From contig NZ_MVIM01000010.1 in assembly GCF_002086795.1 (NCBI RefSeq), positions 62,001 through 126,000 on the forward strand: a DNA stretch of 64,000 nt, given 5' to 3'. This DNA comes from Mycolicibacterium tusciae. Lineage in GTDB: Bacteria > Actinomycetota > Actinomycetes > Mycobacteriales > Mycobacteriaceae. The notes beneath the pieces are model-generated. The model did no database searches. It had not been told where the DNA came from and worked only from the letters and a program-made list of their open reading frames with translations. The translations under genes and the position numbers were made by a program. This document shows, piece by piece, positions 52,691-61,852 of this stretch (the stretch's first letter is position 1; every line of letters begins with the position of its first letter).

Positions 52691-53124
52691 TGAGGGTGCA
52701 ACGGCAGTGCGTGGTCGACGCCGATCGCGAAGCGGTGTGGAAGGTCGTCAGCAGCCCCGACTGTTACCCGGAGTTCATGGCCAGCCTCGAACGGTGGGAG
52801 ATCGCCGACGACCAGCCGGCCAGTCTCGGCGCCCGCTACACCGTGCATTGGAAGGTGGGGTCGGTGCCCATCGGCGGTGTCATCGAGGTCGTCGAGTTCG
52901 ATCCGCCACGCGAATTGTCGTGGGTGGGGCTCACCGGTGTCTCACAGCGCGGACGGTTTCGGTTGCGCGAAACGGCCGACGGCCGCACAAAAGTCACCTT
53001 CCGGCTGGCCTATGAATCGGCGGGCAACGTCCTCGGGCTGATCGCGGACCGCGTGGCCGCCGGCCAAGTCGGCCGCAACATGGGTGAGACGCTGAAGAAC
53101 CTGCGTCAGATGGTCGAAGGCTAG
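52690..53124 (+). CDS. SRPBCC (START-like) protein
   Basis: 144 residues from ATG 52690, sharing one base with the upstream TGA. Helix-grip pattern: VQRQCVVDADREAVWKVVSSPDCYPEFM, then YTVHWKVGSVPIGGVIEVVEF and a C-terminal helix. Ligand-binding protein of the polyketide-cyclase/Rv-type families. It overlaps the next, convergent, gene by four bases at CTAG. Confidence 0.82.
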   Translation: MRVQRQCVVDADREAVWKVVSSPDCYPEFMASLERWEIADDQPASLGARYTVHWKVGSVPIGGVIEVVEFDPPRELSWVGLTGVSQRGRFRLRETADGRTKVTFRLAYESAGNVLGLIADRVAAGQVGRNMGETLKNLRQMVEG

Positions 53125-53543
53125 GCCGGCGGAGGCGCGGCCGGAGCACCTGCGCCGGGAGCGCCCTGGATCGGCACGACCGGCGTCGGGGTCACGGTGG
53201 TGACGCCGTTACCGCCGACCCGGGGACCGCCCGAGGGGCCCATCTGCTCGAGCTGCTCGGCTGCTGCCTGGCTGCAGTCCAGCATCAGCAGGATGCGACC
53301 GCCCGAGGTGACCTTCTGGCTGTCGACGAGGCAGTTGGCCTGGGAGAGCACGCTGCCGAATGATCCGCCGAAGTAGCCCTTGTAGCCCTGCGACTTCAAA
53401 ATTTGCAGCGCCTTGTTATAGGGCTCACCGACGACGTTCATGTAGTTCGAGCCGCCCGGCTGGGACATGGCGATTCCCGCTCCGACCAGCGCGACGGAAC
53501 CGACTGCCACGAGCCCTCCGCTCAGCACAACGAGCTTCTTCAC
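53121..53543 (-). CDS. Small secreted protein with Pro-rich tail
   Basis: 140 residues from GTG 53543 (GGGAGA eight bases upstream). Signal peptide about residues 1-28 (VLSGGLVAVGSVALVGAG). The mature domain (NVVGEPYNKALQILKSQGYKGYFGG, two cysteines) resembles PASTA-like or mycobacterial small secreted domains with a 'GEPYxxALxxLxSQGY' pattern. The tail is Pro/Gly/Ala-rich. Confidence 0.8.
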   Translation of the reverse strand: MKKLVVLSGGLVAVGSVALVGAGIAMSQPGGSNYMNVVGEPYNKALQILKSQGYKGYFGGSFGSVLSQANCLVDSQKVTSGGRILLMLDCSQAAAEQLEQMGPSGGPRVGGNGVTTVTPTPVVPIQGAPGAGAPAAPPPA

Positions 53544-53636
53544 GTGAAATGTCTCCCTATGTCGATGCGGTGCGAACATATCGCAGACGTGACAAATGTG
53601 AAACCGGAGAAGAAGCGCTCCGTGTTACATCTGGGG

Positions 53637-55769
53637 TTACCCCTGGGTGTTCGCCGCGGCGCGCATGACCTGGCCCAACGCGGCCGCCCGCGGATCGACG
53701 AAAACGTCCTCCAGCAGCATTTTCTTGCCGTCCGGGCCCGTCAGCGGCACTCTCCAGTTCGGGTATTCGTCCGTCGTACCCGGCTGATTCTGGGTGCGCA
53801 GGTCCCCGACCGCGTCGGCCAGCGAGAGCGTCAGCAGTCGCGACCGCGTCCGGCCCAGGTACTTGTAGAGCGCGCTGACCACCTGATCGACTCCGACCTC
53901 GTCCAGCTCGCCGCTCAACAACCCGACCCGACGCAGCTCGTCGAGCCACGCGGCCTGCTGGCGACGATCGGCGGCCAGTTCCTCCTCGGCGGGCCGCGTC
54001 AGCAGCCCGAGCTCGTCGCGCAGCCGGACATGTTCGCCCGCGAGGTAGCCGGGGGTCGGGGGGAGGTCGTGGGTGGTCACCGAGGACAGGCAGAACTCAC
54101 GCCAGCGCTCGGCCCGCAGCGGCGCGCCGTTACCGTCTCGGTCGAACTCGAACCACAAGATCGATGTGCCGAACAACCCGCGCTCGCGCAGATAGTCGCG
54201 CACCCAGGGTTCGACGGTGCCTAGATCCTCGCCCACGACGACGGCGCCGGCTCGGTGGGCCTCCAGCGCGACGATCCCGATCATCGCCTCGTGGTCGTAC
54301 CGCACATAGGTACCCTCCGTCGGCGGGGCGCCCTTCGGAATCCACCACAGCCGGAACAGTCCGATGATGTGGTCGATCCGCACGCCACCCGCATGCCGAA
54401 GCAGCGTGTTGACGAGCGCGCGGACCGGCTCGTAGGCCTGGTTCGCGAGTTCGTCGGGTCGCCAGGGCGGCTGTGACCAGTCCTGGCCGAGCTGATTGAA
54501 CTCATCCGGCGGCGCGCCTGCGGTGACGCCCAACGCCAGCACGTCCTGCAGGGCCCATGCATCGGCCCCGTTGGGGTCGACCCCGACGGCGAGGTCATGC
54601 ATGATGCCCAGCCCCATGCCCGACGCCACCGACGTCGCCTGCGCCGCGGTCAGCTGATCGTCGAGTTGCCATTGCAGCCAGCGATGGAAATCGACGGCCG
54701 CCGCGTTGTCGGCGGCGAACCGGGCGACGGCCGGGCTTTCGGGGTGACGCACCTCCTCGGGCCACTCGTGCCAATCGCCGCCGTGTTTCTCGGCCAGGGC
54801 GCACCACGTCGCGAAATCATCGAGGTTGCGACCCTGCCGCTCGCGGTAGGCCTGGTATGCCAGTTCCCGGCCCGCGGATCGCTGCACACGGTAGACGGCC
54901 TCCAGGGCGGCGCGCTTGTACTTCCAGACGCGGTCACGGTCGATGAGGCGCGACTTGTGTGCGCGCGCCTGCGCATTCGCCCGGGCCTTGACGATGCGGC
55001 CCCGGTTCTCGACGTACGCGAACTCGGGGATCGCCTCCACCCGCAGGTATATCGGGTTGACGAACCGCCGTGAGGTCGGCAGGTAGGGCGACGGCTCCAT
55101 CGGCGGGGTGGGCGAGGCGGCGTGCAACGGGTTGACGAGGACGAAGCCCGCACCGTGCCGAGACGCCGACCATACGGCGAGATCGGTGAGGTCGGTCAAA
55201 TCGCCGATGCCCCAAGAGGTTCGCGATCGAACGCTGTAGAGCTGGGTGGCCAGCCCCCACGTCCGTCCCGTCGGCGGCTCCAACGATGCGGGGGAGACGA
55301 CGATCGGTGAACTGATGTCGGACGTTCCCAGTTGCAGATGCAGTTCGTGATAACCGAGCGGCAGGTCGGCGGGTAACTCGAAGCTTGCTTCGCCGACCAG
55401 TCGGCCACCGAGATCATAAGGGGGACGGTTGTTTTCGAGCTGGCGCAAACCCGTCCGGACGGATCCGTCCTCGAGCCGGATCCACAACCTCACCGGATCG
55501 CCGTGTGTGACGTGTACCCAGAACGACGACGTCGACCCGGCGCGGCCGACGATCACCGGCGGCAGCGGGCGAGACCAGTGGTCACGATCGTGTTCTGCCA
55601 ATGCCGCGGTGCGCCGATAGTCGGTGGTGGCCTGCACGCCGAGGGCGTCGAGCACGCCGACCAGTGTGGATTCGGAAACCGTGATGCGCCTTCCGGTCCA
55701 GTCTTCGTATTCCGTTGCGACGCCGTACCGTCGCGCCAACTCGACGAGCGACTCGGGGAGTTCGGTCAT
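53637..55769 (-). CDS. malQ: 4-alpha-glucanotransferase (amylomaltase)
   Basis: 710 residues from ATG 55769. GH77 signatures: RVDHIIGLFRLWWIPKG with the catalytic Asp, VVGEDLGTVEPWV with the general acid Glu, and SVTTHDLPPTPGY with the transition-state Asp. The N-terminal 150 residues are the beta-sandwich extension of actinobacterial MalQ. It transfers maltooligosaccharides in glycogen or maltose metabolism. The start of the LysA-like gene is 1.3 kb upstream on the same strand, with a 19-base gap between them. Confidence 0.95.
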   Translation of the reverse strand: MTELPESLVELARRYGVATEYEDWTGRRITVSESTLVGVLDALGVQATTDYRRTAALAEHDRDHWSRPLPPVIVGRAGSTSSFWVHVTHGDPVRLWIRLEDGSVRTGLRQLENNRPPYDLGGRLVGEASFELPADLPLGYHELHLQLGTSDISSPIVVSPASLEPPTGRTWGLATQLYSVRSRTSWGIGDLTDLTDLAVWSASRHGAGFVLVNPLHAASPTPPMEPSPYLPTSRRFVNPIYLRVEAIPEFAYVENRGRIVKARANAQARAHKSRLIDRDRVWKYKRAALEAVYRVQRSAGRELAYQAYRERQGRNLDDFATWCALAEKHGGDWHEWPEEVRHPESPAVARFAADNAAAVDFHRWLQWQLDDQLTAAQATSVASGMGLGIMHDLAVGVDPNGADAWALQDVLALGVTAGAPPDEFNQLGQDWSQPPWRPDELANQAYEPVRALVNTLLRHAGGVRIDHIIGLFRLWWIPKGAPPTEGTYVRYDHEAMIGIVALEAHRAGAVVVGEDLGTVEPWVRDYLRERGLFGTSILWFEFDRDGNGAPLRAERWREFCLSSVTTHDLPPTPGYLAGEHVRLRDELGLLTRPAEEELAADRRQQAAWLDELRRVGLLSGELDEVGVDQVVSALYKYLGRTRSRLLTLSLADAVGDLRTQNQPGTTDEYPNWRVPLTGPDGKKMLLEDVFVDPRAAALGQVMRAAANTQG

Positions 55770-55788
55770 GCGACTATCTTGCCCGCAA

Positions 55789-57066
55789 TCACTCGACGTC
55801 ACGCATCAGCAGGTCATCCCAGGTGTCGCGGCGGACCACCAGCCGCGCCGCACCGGCGCGGGTGAACACCACCGGAACCCGGCGGGCACCGTTGTACTGA
55901 TTGGACATCGTGTAGCAGTAGGCCCCGGTGACGGGCACCACGAGCAGGTCGCCGATCGATGGTTCTCGTAGTGCGACGCCGTCGACCAGTTGGTCGCCCG
56001 ATTCGCAGTGCCGTCCGACGACGCTGACGGTTTCGCCGCCACCGACCCGGTTGACGATCGTCGCCTCGAACCGCTGACCGGTGAGTGAGACCTCGAGATT
56101 GTCACCCATGCCGCCGTCCACCGCGACGTGCGTGACGACGCCGCGTTTGAGGGTCGTGATGCGGTAGATCGTGCACGCGCTGTTGGCGACCATGCTGCGG
56201 CCGGGTTCGACGATGATGCGGCTGCCCGCCGGTAGCAGCGCCGTCGCCTGAGTCACCATCGCGTCGGCATAGTCGTCGAGGGTCGGCGGGTGCTCCGCGT
56301 AGGTGTAGCGCACGCCGAGCCCACCGCCGAGGTCATACACCTCGAAGGTGCCCAGCTTGGCGATCGGCTCGACCGCCTGCGCGAGCTGCTCGACGTTCAG
56401 CAGCTGTGAGCCGACATGGGTGTGCACGCCATCGAGGCGCATCTTGGCGCTGCGCTCGATCCGTGCGATCGCGGCACGGGCATCGTCGGGCGCCAGGCCG
56501 AACTTCGACCCAGCGTGCCCCGTCGCCTGCGAGGCATGTGTGGCGGCCTCCACGCCCGGGATGACCCGGACCAGGCACGGCTGCTGATGTCCCGTCGGAA
56601 CGATGCGCTCGAGGCGGTCGATGTCGTCGAAGTTGTCGACGACCACCAGTCCGATTCCGTGCTTCACAGCCATGCCGAGTTCGTCGTCGGATTTGGCATT
56701 GCCGTGCAGCAGAATCCGGGCCGGGTCGACGCCCGCCTTGAGAGCGGTCCGGATCTCGCCGCCGCCCGCGACGTCGAGGTGGAGACCCTCATGGGCCATC
56801 ACCCGCTGAACGGCCGTGCATGGGAATGACTTCGACGCGAACGCCACGTCGCAGCGCGGCCAGCGACTGCGGAAGGCGCTGAGGTAGTCGCGGGCCCGCT
56901 GACGCAACGCGTCTTCGGAGACGACGATGGCCGGCGTGCCGAACTGCGCGGCCACGTCGTCGAGGCGGCATCCGCCGACCACGAGGGTTCCGTCGCTGTC
57001 GGTGCGGGTGCCCGGTGGGAAGAGGCCGACCAACTCGTCGGCCGTCGCCTCGGTGTGGATCGTCAT
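55789..57066 (-). CDS. LysA-like PLP-dependent decarboxylase
   Basis: 425 residues of the fold-type III (alanine-racemase-like) decarboxylases. PLP Lys79 in FASKSFPC, the glycine-rich PLP-phosphate site GGGLGVRY, and the dimer active-site Cys in RHCESGD. It resembles diaminopimelate decarboxylase LysA but is a paralogue by context (no arginyl-tRNA synthetase or homoserine genes beside it), so D-amino acid or ornithine-type substrates are possible. It may be coupled to malQ. Confidence 0.85.
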   Translation of the reverse strand: MTIHTEATADELVGLFPPGTRTDSDGTLVVGGCRLDDVAAQFGTPAIVVSEDALRQRARDYLSAFRSRWPRCDVAFASKSFPCTAVQRVMAHEGLHLDVAGGGEIRTALKAGVDPARILLHGNAKSDDELGMAVKHGIGLVVVDNFDDIDRLERIVPTGHQQPCLVRVIPGVEAATHASQATGHAGSKFGLAPDDARAAIARIERSAKMRLDGVHTHVGSQLLNVEQLAQAVEPIAKLGTFEVYDLGGGLGVRYTYAEHPPTLDDYADAMVTQATALLPAGSRIIVEPGRSMVANSACTIYRITTLKRGVVTHVAVDGGMGDNLEVSLTGQRFEATIVNRVGGGETVSVVGRHCESGDQLVDGVALREPSIGDLLVVPVTGAYCYTMSNQYNGARRVPVVFTRAGAARLVVRRDTWDDLLMRDVE

Positions 57067-57138
57067 CGCCCCAGCGTCTCACCGCGTGTGCGCGCGTGAA
57101 TGCAGTCGACAAAGTTCGCGAACTCACCTATGGTATGT

Positions 57139-57156
57139 CTGTAATGATCCTTACAG
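57139..57156. promoter_or_regulatory. Inverted repeat overlapping the tetR start, probable self-operator
   Basis: CTGTAA, six bases, TTACAG; the ATG of the TetR gene (57144) lies inside it. TATGGT at 57129-57134 may be a -10 box, so the transcript could start at or near the ATG (leaderless) and be blocked by the bound repressor. Confidence 0.5.
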
Positions 57157-57761
57157 AGCGAACGCCGACGAAAAAGCAGCAGCAGGGCGAGCAGTCCCGC
57201 GAGCAGATCCTCGACGCGACGGAAAAGCTGATGGCCTCACGCGGCTACGCCGCGACGTCCATCAGTGACATCCGCAAGGCCTGCGGCCTTCCGGCGAGTT
57301 CGATCTACTGGCACTTCGCATCCAAGGATGGCGTGCTGGCGGCCGTCATGGAACGCGGTGCCCAGCGGTATTTCGCGGCCATACCCGCCGACGCCACCGT
57401 CGAACGACAGCTCGACGCGGTGATCAACCAGCAGTCACAGCATCCGGACTTCCTGCGGCTGTTCCTGCTCCTGTCACTGGAGCGCAGCGACGATCCCGCG
57501 GTCGCCGAAGTGGTGCGACGGGTCCGCGACACCGCGATCGCGCGGTTTCGCGACGCGATCGCACAACTGCTTCCCGACGACATTCCCGACCGCACGGCGC
57601 AGCGCGTCCTGGATGAACTCGCCGCGGTGGCCGTCGCACTGTCGGACGGCATCTTCCTCGCGGTCCATCTCGAGCCCGAGACCACCGACGTCGACCGGAT
57701 GTACCGGCGGCTGCATCAGACCGTAACCGCCTTGATCCCGGCTCTCTTGGAGGAGAAGTGA
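57144..57761 (+). CDS. TetR/AcrR-family transcriptional regulator
   Basis: 205 residues from ATG 57144; an ATG nine bases upstream (57135) is an alternative. HTH about residues 17-63 (REQILDATEKLMASRGY, DIRKACGLPASSIYWHF). It is followed by an SDR (GTGA overlap), so the two are cotranscribed. The inverted repeat at 57139-57156 is the likely self-operator. Confidence 0.9.
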   Translation: MILTERTPTKKQQQGEQSREQILDATEKLMASRGYAATSISDIRKACGLPASSIYWHFASKDGVLAAVMERGAQRYFAAIPADATVERQLDAVINQQSQHPDFLRLFLLLSLERSDDPAVAEVVRRVRDTAIARFRDAIAQLLPDDIPDRTAQRVLDELAAVAVALSDGIFLAVHLEPETTDVDRMYRRLHQTVTALIPALLEEK

Positions 57762-58711
57762 CCGCAACACCGAACAAGACAGCGATCATCACCGGTGCCA
57801 GCGCCGGTCTCGGATTGGAATGCGCGACAGCGCTTCTCGCGAGTGACCCAACCTGGCACGTCGTGTTCGCGGTGCGCGACGTGGCGCGCGGCGCGCACTC
57901 GGTCGAACAGGCCGGCCACCCGGCGCGGTGCACGGTTCTCGAAATGGACCTCGCGTCGCTGACGTCGGTCCACGCCTTTGCCGACGACTTCGGCGGCCGC
58001 GGACTGCCGCCGCTGCATGCGATCGTCTGCAATGCCGGCCTTCAGGTGGTGTCGGGCACCGAACGCACCGCCGAGGGCGTGGAGATGACGTTCGGAGTGA
58101 ACCATCTCGGACACTTCGCCCTGGTGCGGGACCTGCTCGCGGACCTGGCCCACCCGGCGCGCATCGTGGTCGTCGCCAGCGGTACCCACGATCCGGCGAA
58201 GACCACGGGTATGCCCGCACCGCGGTACACCAGGGCCGCCGACCTCGCGCACCCCGCGGATGACGAACCGGTCGACGGCCGCCGCCGGTACACCACGTCG
58301 AAGCTGTGCAACGTGCTGTACACGTACGAACTCGATCGCCGGCTCGGCTGCGGCGTCAACGGTGTCACGGTCAACGCGTTCGATCCCGGCCTGATGCCCG
58401 GCTCCGGCCTGGCCCGCGATTACTCGGCGATCGGGCGGTGGGCCTGGCGGTACGTGTTCCCACTGCTGCGGGTGCTGCCGAATGTCAACAGCGCCCGGGC
58501 CTCGGGCGCGCGCCTGGCGGCGCTGGTCTGCGATCCCCGGTTCGACGACGTCACCGGCTCGTATTTCGAAGGGGAGCGGCCGATCGCATCGTCGGCCGAC
58601 TCCTACGACCGTGCAAAGGCGCTCGACCTGTGGGAGACGAGCGAGCGACTACTCGAACGCACCGAACATCAGGATCAGCCCGGCGAACCCCGCGGTCGCG
58701 CAGCCAAGTAG
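57758..58711 (+). CDS. SDR of the protochlorophyllide-reductase-like type
   Basis: 317 residues from GTG 57758. TGASAGLG for NADP, FAVRD after the second strand, CNAGLQ for NNAG, and Tyr/Lys in YTTSKLCN, the arrangement found in POR-like and retinol-dehydrogenase-like SDRs (NHLGHFALV is typical). Cotranscribed with the TetR gene. The last 63 bases overlap the DUF202 gene on the other strand. The substrate is unknown. Confidence 0.88.
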   Translation: MTATPNKTAIITGASAGLGLECATALLASDPTWHVVFAVRDVARGAHSVEQAGHPARCTVLEMDLASLTSVHAFADDFGGRGLPPLHAIVCNAGLQVVSGTERTAEGVEMTFGVNHLGHFALVRDLLADLAHPARIVVVASGTHDPAKTTGMPAPRYTRAADLAHPADDEPVDGRRRYTTSKLCNVLYTYELDRRLGCGVNGVTVNAFDPGLMPGSGLARDYSAIGRWAWRYVFPLLRVLPNVNSARASGARLAALVCDPRFDDVTGSYFEGERPIASSADSYDRAKALDLWETSERLLERTEHQDQPGEPRGRAAK

Positions 58712-58945
58712 GACGATCTCCGTCTTCGCCGCGACCGTGAAACGGTGCGCCCGTCGGCGGGCCAGCCAGACGACAAGGACCGCCAACAGGGCTCCCACCA
58801 CGGGCAGTGCGATCCGCCCGTCATCCAGTGGACCCCGACCGAACAATGGCAGCGCTCCGGCGACCAGGAAGCTGATCGCGGTTCGCTCCCAGGACAACTG
58901 GGTGCGTTCGGCCTGTAACCCTGGCTTCTCCGGTCGAGGCGGCAT
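58649..58945 (-). CDS. DUF202 membrane protein
   Basis: 98 residues. Three hydrophobic segments (about 24-38, 45-62, 75-95) and the DUF202 start QAERTQLSWERTAISFL. Paired with the 58949 gene (3-base gap). Its 3' end overlaps the SDR on the opposite strand by 63 bases. Confidence 0.82.
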   Translation of the reverse strand: MPPRPEKPGLQAERTQLSWERTAISFLVAGALPLFGRGPLDDGRIALPVVGALLAVLVVWLARRRAHRFTVAAKTEIVLLGCATAGFAGLILMFGAFE

Positions 58946-58948
58946 GGT

Positions 58949-59296
58949 TTACGGCTGCACCGCGATCACGACGATCAGTGCGATGGTCAGTACGACGATG
59001 GCGCCGCCGAGCAGCGCCGGCATCCGGGATCGGGGCAGTTCGCCGCCCTCATGCATGGCGGTCTGCACAGCACGCCAACGCAGAACCGCCAGCACCGCAA
59101 GGACGCCGCCAGATGCAGTCAGCACCATCCCGAGGCCGTGGCGCACTCCGGGAATGGTCAGGGCAGGCACCAGTTGCACGACCGCGACGCCGCCGGCGAT
59201 CAGTGCCAGCGCGGTGCGGATCCACGCGAGGAAGGTGCGCTCGTTGGCGAGCGTGAAGCGATAGTCCAGATCCTCGTGATCGTCGGTCACTGCCAC
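58949..59296 (-). CDS. DUF202/YidH-type membrane protein
   Basis: 115 residues with three hydrophobic segments and the typical cytoplasmic start YRFTLANERTFLAWIRTALAL of YidH-like proteins. First of a two-gene operon with another DUF202 protein; the two may form a hetero-complex. Function unknown. Confidence 0.87.
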   Translation of the reverse strand: MAVTDDHEDLDYRFTLANERTFLAWIRTALALIAGGVAVVQLVPALTIPGVRHGLGMVLTASGGVLAVLAVLRWRAVQTAMHEGGELPRSRMPALLGGAIVVLTIALIVVIAVQP

Positions 59297-59327
59297 GACC
59301 AGTCAGCCTAGAGTCCGGGGGTCGGTA

Positions 59328-60539
59328 GTGTCGCCGGACATGGCGCCTGAATCGGTCGACGTCGTTGTGGCGCAGCACCGAAGGGCCAGAATCGCGGTCG
59401 CGGCCCTGTTCCTGAGCAACGGAGCGTTGTTCGCCAACCTGTTGCCCCGCTACCCGGAGATCAAGACCGACCTGCAGTTGTCCAACACGATGTTCGGAAT
59501 CGCGATCGCGGCGTTCTCCGCGGGCGCGTTGGTGGCAGGCCTCTCCGCGGGGGCGTTGATCCGCAGGTACCGATCGTCGCGCGTGGCGGTCGTCAGCACC
59601 CTCGGCCTCGCGGGATTCGTCGTCGCTGCGGCCCTGGCAGGAACCCCGTTGATTCTCGCCGCCGCGTTGTTCATGGCGGGAGCGTGCGATGCGGTCACCG
59701 ACGTGGCGCAGAACGCGCACGGGCTGCGGTTGCAGCGCAATTACGGCCGGTCGATCATCAACTCGCTGCATGCGGTCTGGGCGGCGGGAGCCATCATCGG
59801 CGGTGTGATGGGTGCCGGCGCGATCGCGCTGGGCATTTCCCGGGCAACGCATTTGGCGATCGCGGCGGTCCTGTTCGGCGGCGTCGTGCTGATCGCCTAC
59901 CCGTACCTGTTGAAGGGGGCCGATCACAGCGACCATCCGGCGCGGCCGGCAGGGCAGGGATCTGGTGCGGGTTTGGCGGTGTACGGGACACTGGTCGCGC
60001 TCGTCGTGCTCGCCATCGCGGGAGCGACCGTCGAGGATGCGGGAAGTTCCTGGGCGACACTGTATTTGCGTGACAGCCTCGGTGCGCCCGGGGCGGTCGC
60101 GGTGTTCGGCTATGTCGCGCTGGTCGGATTCATGTTCATCGGCCGGCTGATCGGGGACCGTCTTGTCGACAGGTTCGGCGAACGCGCGGTGGTTCGCGCC
60201 GGTGGCGTCCTCGCGGCCGCGGGAATGGGGGCGGCGCTGACCTTCCCCTCGATTCCAGGCACCATCGCGGGGTTCGCTGCGGCGGGCTTCGGAGTGGCGA
60301 CCCTCATCCCGGCGGCGATGCACCGCGCCGACCAGCTGCCTGGCCTGCGCCCGGGCAGCGGATTGACGGTGCTGACGTGGCTGATGCGGATCGGTTTCTT
60401 CGGCGCGCCCCTGATCGTCGGCGTCATCGCCGATGCGACGAGCCTTCGGATCGGCCTGCTGTCCGTGCCTGTCGCCGGGCTAGTGGCGATCGCACTGGCC
60501 GGAGCGCTCAGTGCGCGACCCCGACCATCTCGATCGTGA
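59328..60539 (+). CDS. MFS transporter
   Basis: 403 residues from GTG 59328. Twelve hydrophobic segments; the loop motif after TM2 is GALIRRYRSSR and the C-terminal half has GRLIGDRLVDRFGERAVVRAGG, the usual MFS A-motif echoes. FucP/YbjJ-like text (RYPEIKTDLQLSNTMFG). The substrate cannot be told. The last 32 bases overlap the convergent SMR gene. Confidence 0.9.
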   Translation: MSPDMAPESVDVVVAQHRRARIAVAALFLSNGALFANLLPRYPEIKTDLQLSNTMFGIAIAAFSAGALVAGLSAGALIRRYRSSRVAVVSTLGLAGFVVAAALAGTPLILAAALFMAGACDAVTDVAQNAHGLRLQRNYGRSIINSLHAVWAAGAIIGGVMGAGAIALGISRATHLAIAAVLFGGVVLIAYPYLLKGADHSDHPARPAGQGSGAGLAVYGTLVALVVLAIAGATVEDAGSSWATLYLRDSLGAPGAVAVFGYVALVGFMFIGRLIGDRLVDRFGERAVVRAGGVLAAAGMGAALTFPSIPGTIAGFAAAGFGVATLIPAAMHRADQLPGLRPGSGLTVLTWLMRIGFFGAPLIVGVIADATSLRIGLLSVPVAGLVAIALAGALSARPRPSRS

Positions 60540-60831
60540 GCACGCCGCCGATGATGAGCACGATGCCCAGCCCCATCATCGGAGTCAGGGCTTCGTTGAA
60601 CAGGAACCGCGCGATGACCGCAACCAGCGCGATGCCGCACGCCGACCACACGCCGTACGCGATGCCGACCGGCATGCCCAGTCCCAGCGACACGTACAGC
60701 AGATAGAACGACAGTAGGTAGCCGGTGATGATCGGTGCGATCCACGCCTTCTTGCGGAAACCGTCCGACGCGCGGAGCGACAGGGTCGCGACGACTTCGA
60801 CGAGTATGGCGCCGGCGAGCGCGAGCCACAT
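60508..60831 (-). CDS. SMR-family efflux protein, second subunit
   Basis: 107 residues with four transmembrane segments; Glu12 in LVEVVATLSLR is the conserved SMR proton/drug residue (E14 of EmrE). It shares one base with the stop of the first SMR gene (60831), so the pair is coupled. Paired SMR genes (EbrAB, YkkCD type) form heterodimers with fixed, opposite topologies. Confidence 0.9.
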   Translation of the reverse strand: MWLALAGAILVEVVATLSLRASDGFRKKAWIAPIITGYLLSFYLLYVSLGLGMPVGIAYGVWSACGIALVAVIARFLFNEALTPMMGLGIVLIIGGVLTIEMVGVAH

Positions 60832-61199
60832 CACCGAGCCGCCCCGGCGGCGACATCCGGTTCCGGCTCGGCGGTCGCGGCGCGATGCGAACCGAACTCG
60901 ATCAGCAGCACCCCGGCGATGATGAGCCCGATGCCCGCGACGATCGGCCAGGTGAACGGGTCGCCGAAGAGTACGGCGGCCAGGACCGCGGTGACCGCTG
61001 TGCCCAGCGCGCCCCAGATTCCGTACGCGATGCCGACGGGTACGCCGGCGCGCAGCACCATCGTCAAGAACACGAACGAGGTGAGGTAGCCGGCGACCAC
61101 GACCGCGAGCCACGCCGAATGATCCTGGGAGGCACGCAGAGACAGCGTGGCGGCGACCTCGGTCGAGATTGCGCCCGCAAGTAGCGCCCACTTCAGCAC
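60831..61199 (-). CDS. SMR-family efflux protein, first subunit
   Basis: 122 residues; Glu14 in ISTEVAATLSLR is the coupling residue. Four hydrophobic segments and a polar C-terminal tail longer than its partner (FGSHRAATAEPEPD), which may fix its orientation. It lies 23 bases after the TetR gene, so that regulator probably controls it. Confidence 0.9.
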   Translation of the reverse strand: MLKWALLAGAISTEVAATLSLRASQDHSAWLAVVVAGYLTSFVFLTMVLRAGVPVGIAYGIWGALGTAVTAVLAAVLFGDPFTWPIVAGIGLIIAGVLLIEFGSHRAATAEPEPDVAAGAAR

Positions 61200-61222
61200 G
61201 GCACCAAGCTATGCCATGGGCC

Positions 61223-61852
61223 TCAGACCGCGCGTTCGACCATGGGTGTGAGCACCTCGTGCGCGAACTGCCGGAGTTCGGCGTCGTCGCTGAAGTCGGG
61301 GTCGTCCGGCGGCATCGAGATATAGGTGATGAACAACCGGGCGAACACGTCGGCGACCCAGCGGACCTGCCGTGGCGGCGTGCCCGGCATGTCACCGTGA
61401 ATGCAGTTGGCGATGAACGCCGACCCCATCTTCAGCAGTTCCGCCGAATCGATCGGTGCGGGTTCGACGTGACCGGCGCGGCGCAGCATCGGATGCTCGC
61501 GGGCGAACGTGACCGCGGCGATGAACGCCGCGGCCACCCCTTCGTTCGGATCTTCGGTGGCATCGATGGCATCGGCGACGGCGCCGAGGAACCGTTGCGT
61601 CTCACGGCGAACCAGCGCTCCCACCAGATCGTCGCGACGGGGGTAGCGGCGGTAGGCCGTCATCCGTGACACACCGGCGCGGCGCACCACGTCCTCGACC
61701 GTAATCCGTTGCAGCCCAACTGCGGCCGCCTCCTGCAGGGCGGCGTCGAGTATGCGTTGGCTGGTCCGGTCGGCCGCTTCGCCCACGTTGCCGCCCGCCT
61801 TGGCGGTGGACGCGGCGCCGCCGATGACCTCGATGAGCTGGGCGTCGATCAC
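61223..61852 (-). CDS. TetR/AcrR-family transcriptional regulator
   Basis: 209 residues from GTG 61852, which overlaps the MpaB-like stop. HTH about residues 35-82 (SQRILDAALQEAAAVGLQ, VEDVVRRAGVSRMTAYRRYPRR). It lies between the MpaB-like gene and the SMR pair on one strand, so all four may form one operon; the drug pump is a natural target. Confidence 0.88.
   Translation of the reverse strand: MIDAQLIEVIGGAASTAKAGGNVGEAADRTSQRILDAALQEAAAVGLQRITVEDVVRRAGVSRMTAYRRYPRRDDLVGALVRRETQRFLGAVADAIDATEDPNEGVAAAFIAAVTFAREHPMLRRAGHVEPAPIDSAELLKMGSAFIANCIHGDMPGTPPRQVRWVADVFARLFITYISMPPDDPDFSDDAELRQFAHEVLTPMVERAV

Noticed and set aside
53630..53645. GGGG-TTA-CCCC palindrome at the malQ stop
   Set aside because: Very short and overlaps the coding end; not supported as a terminator.
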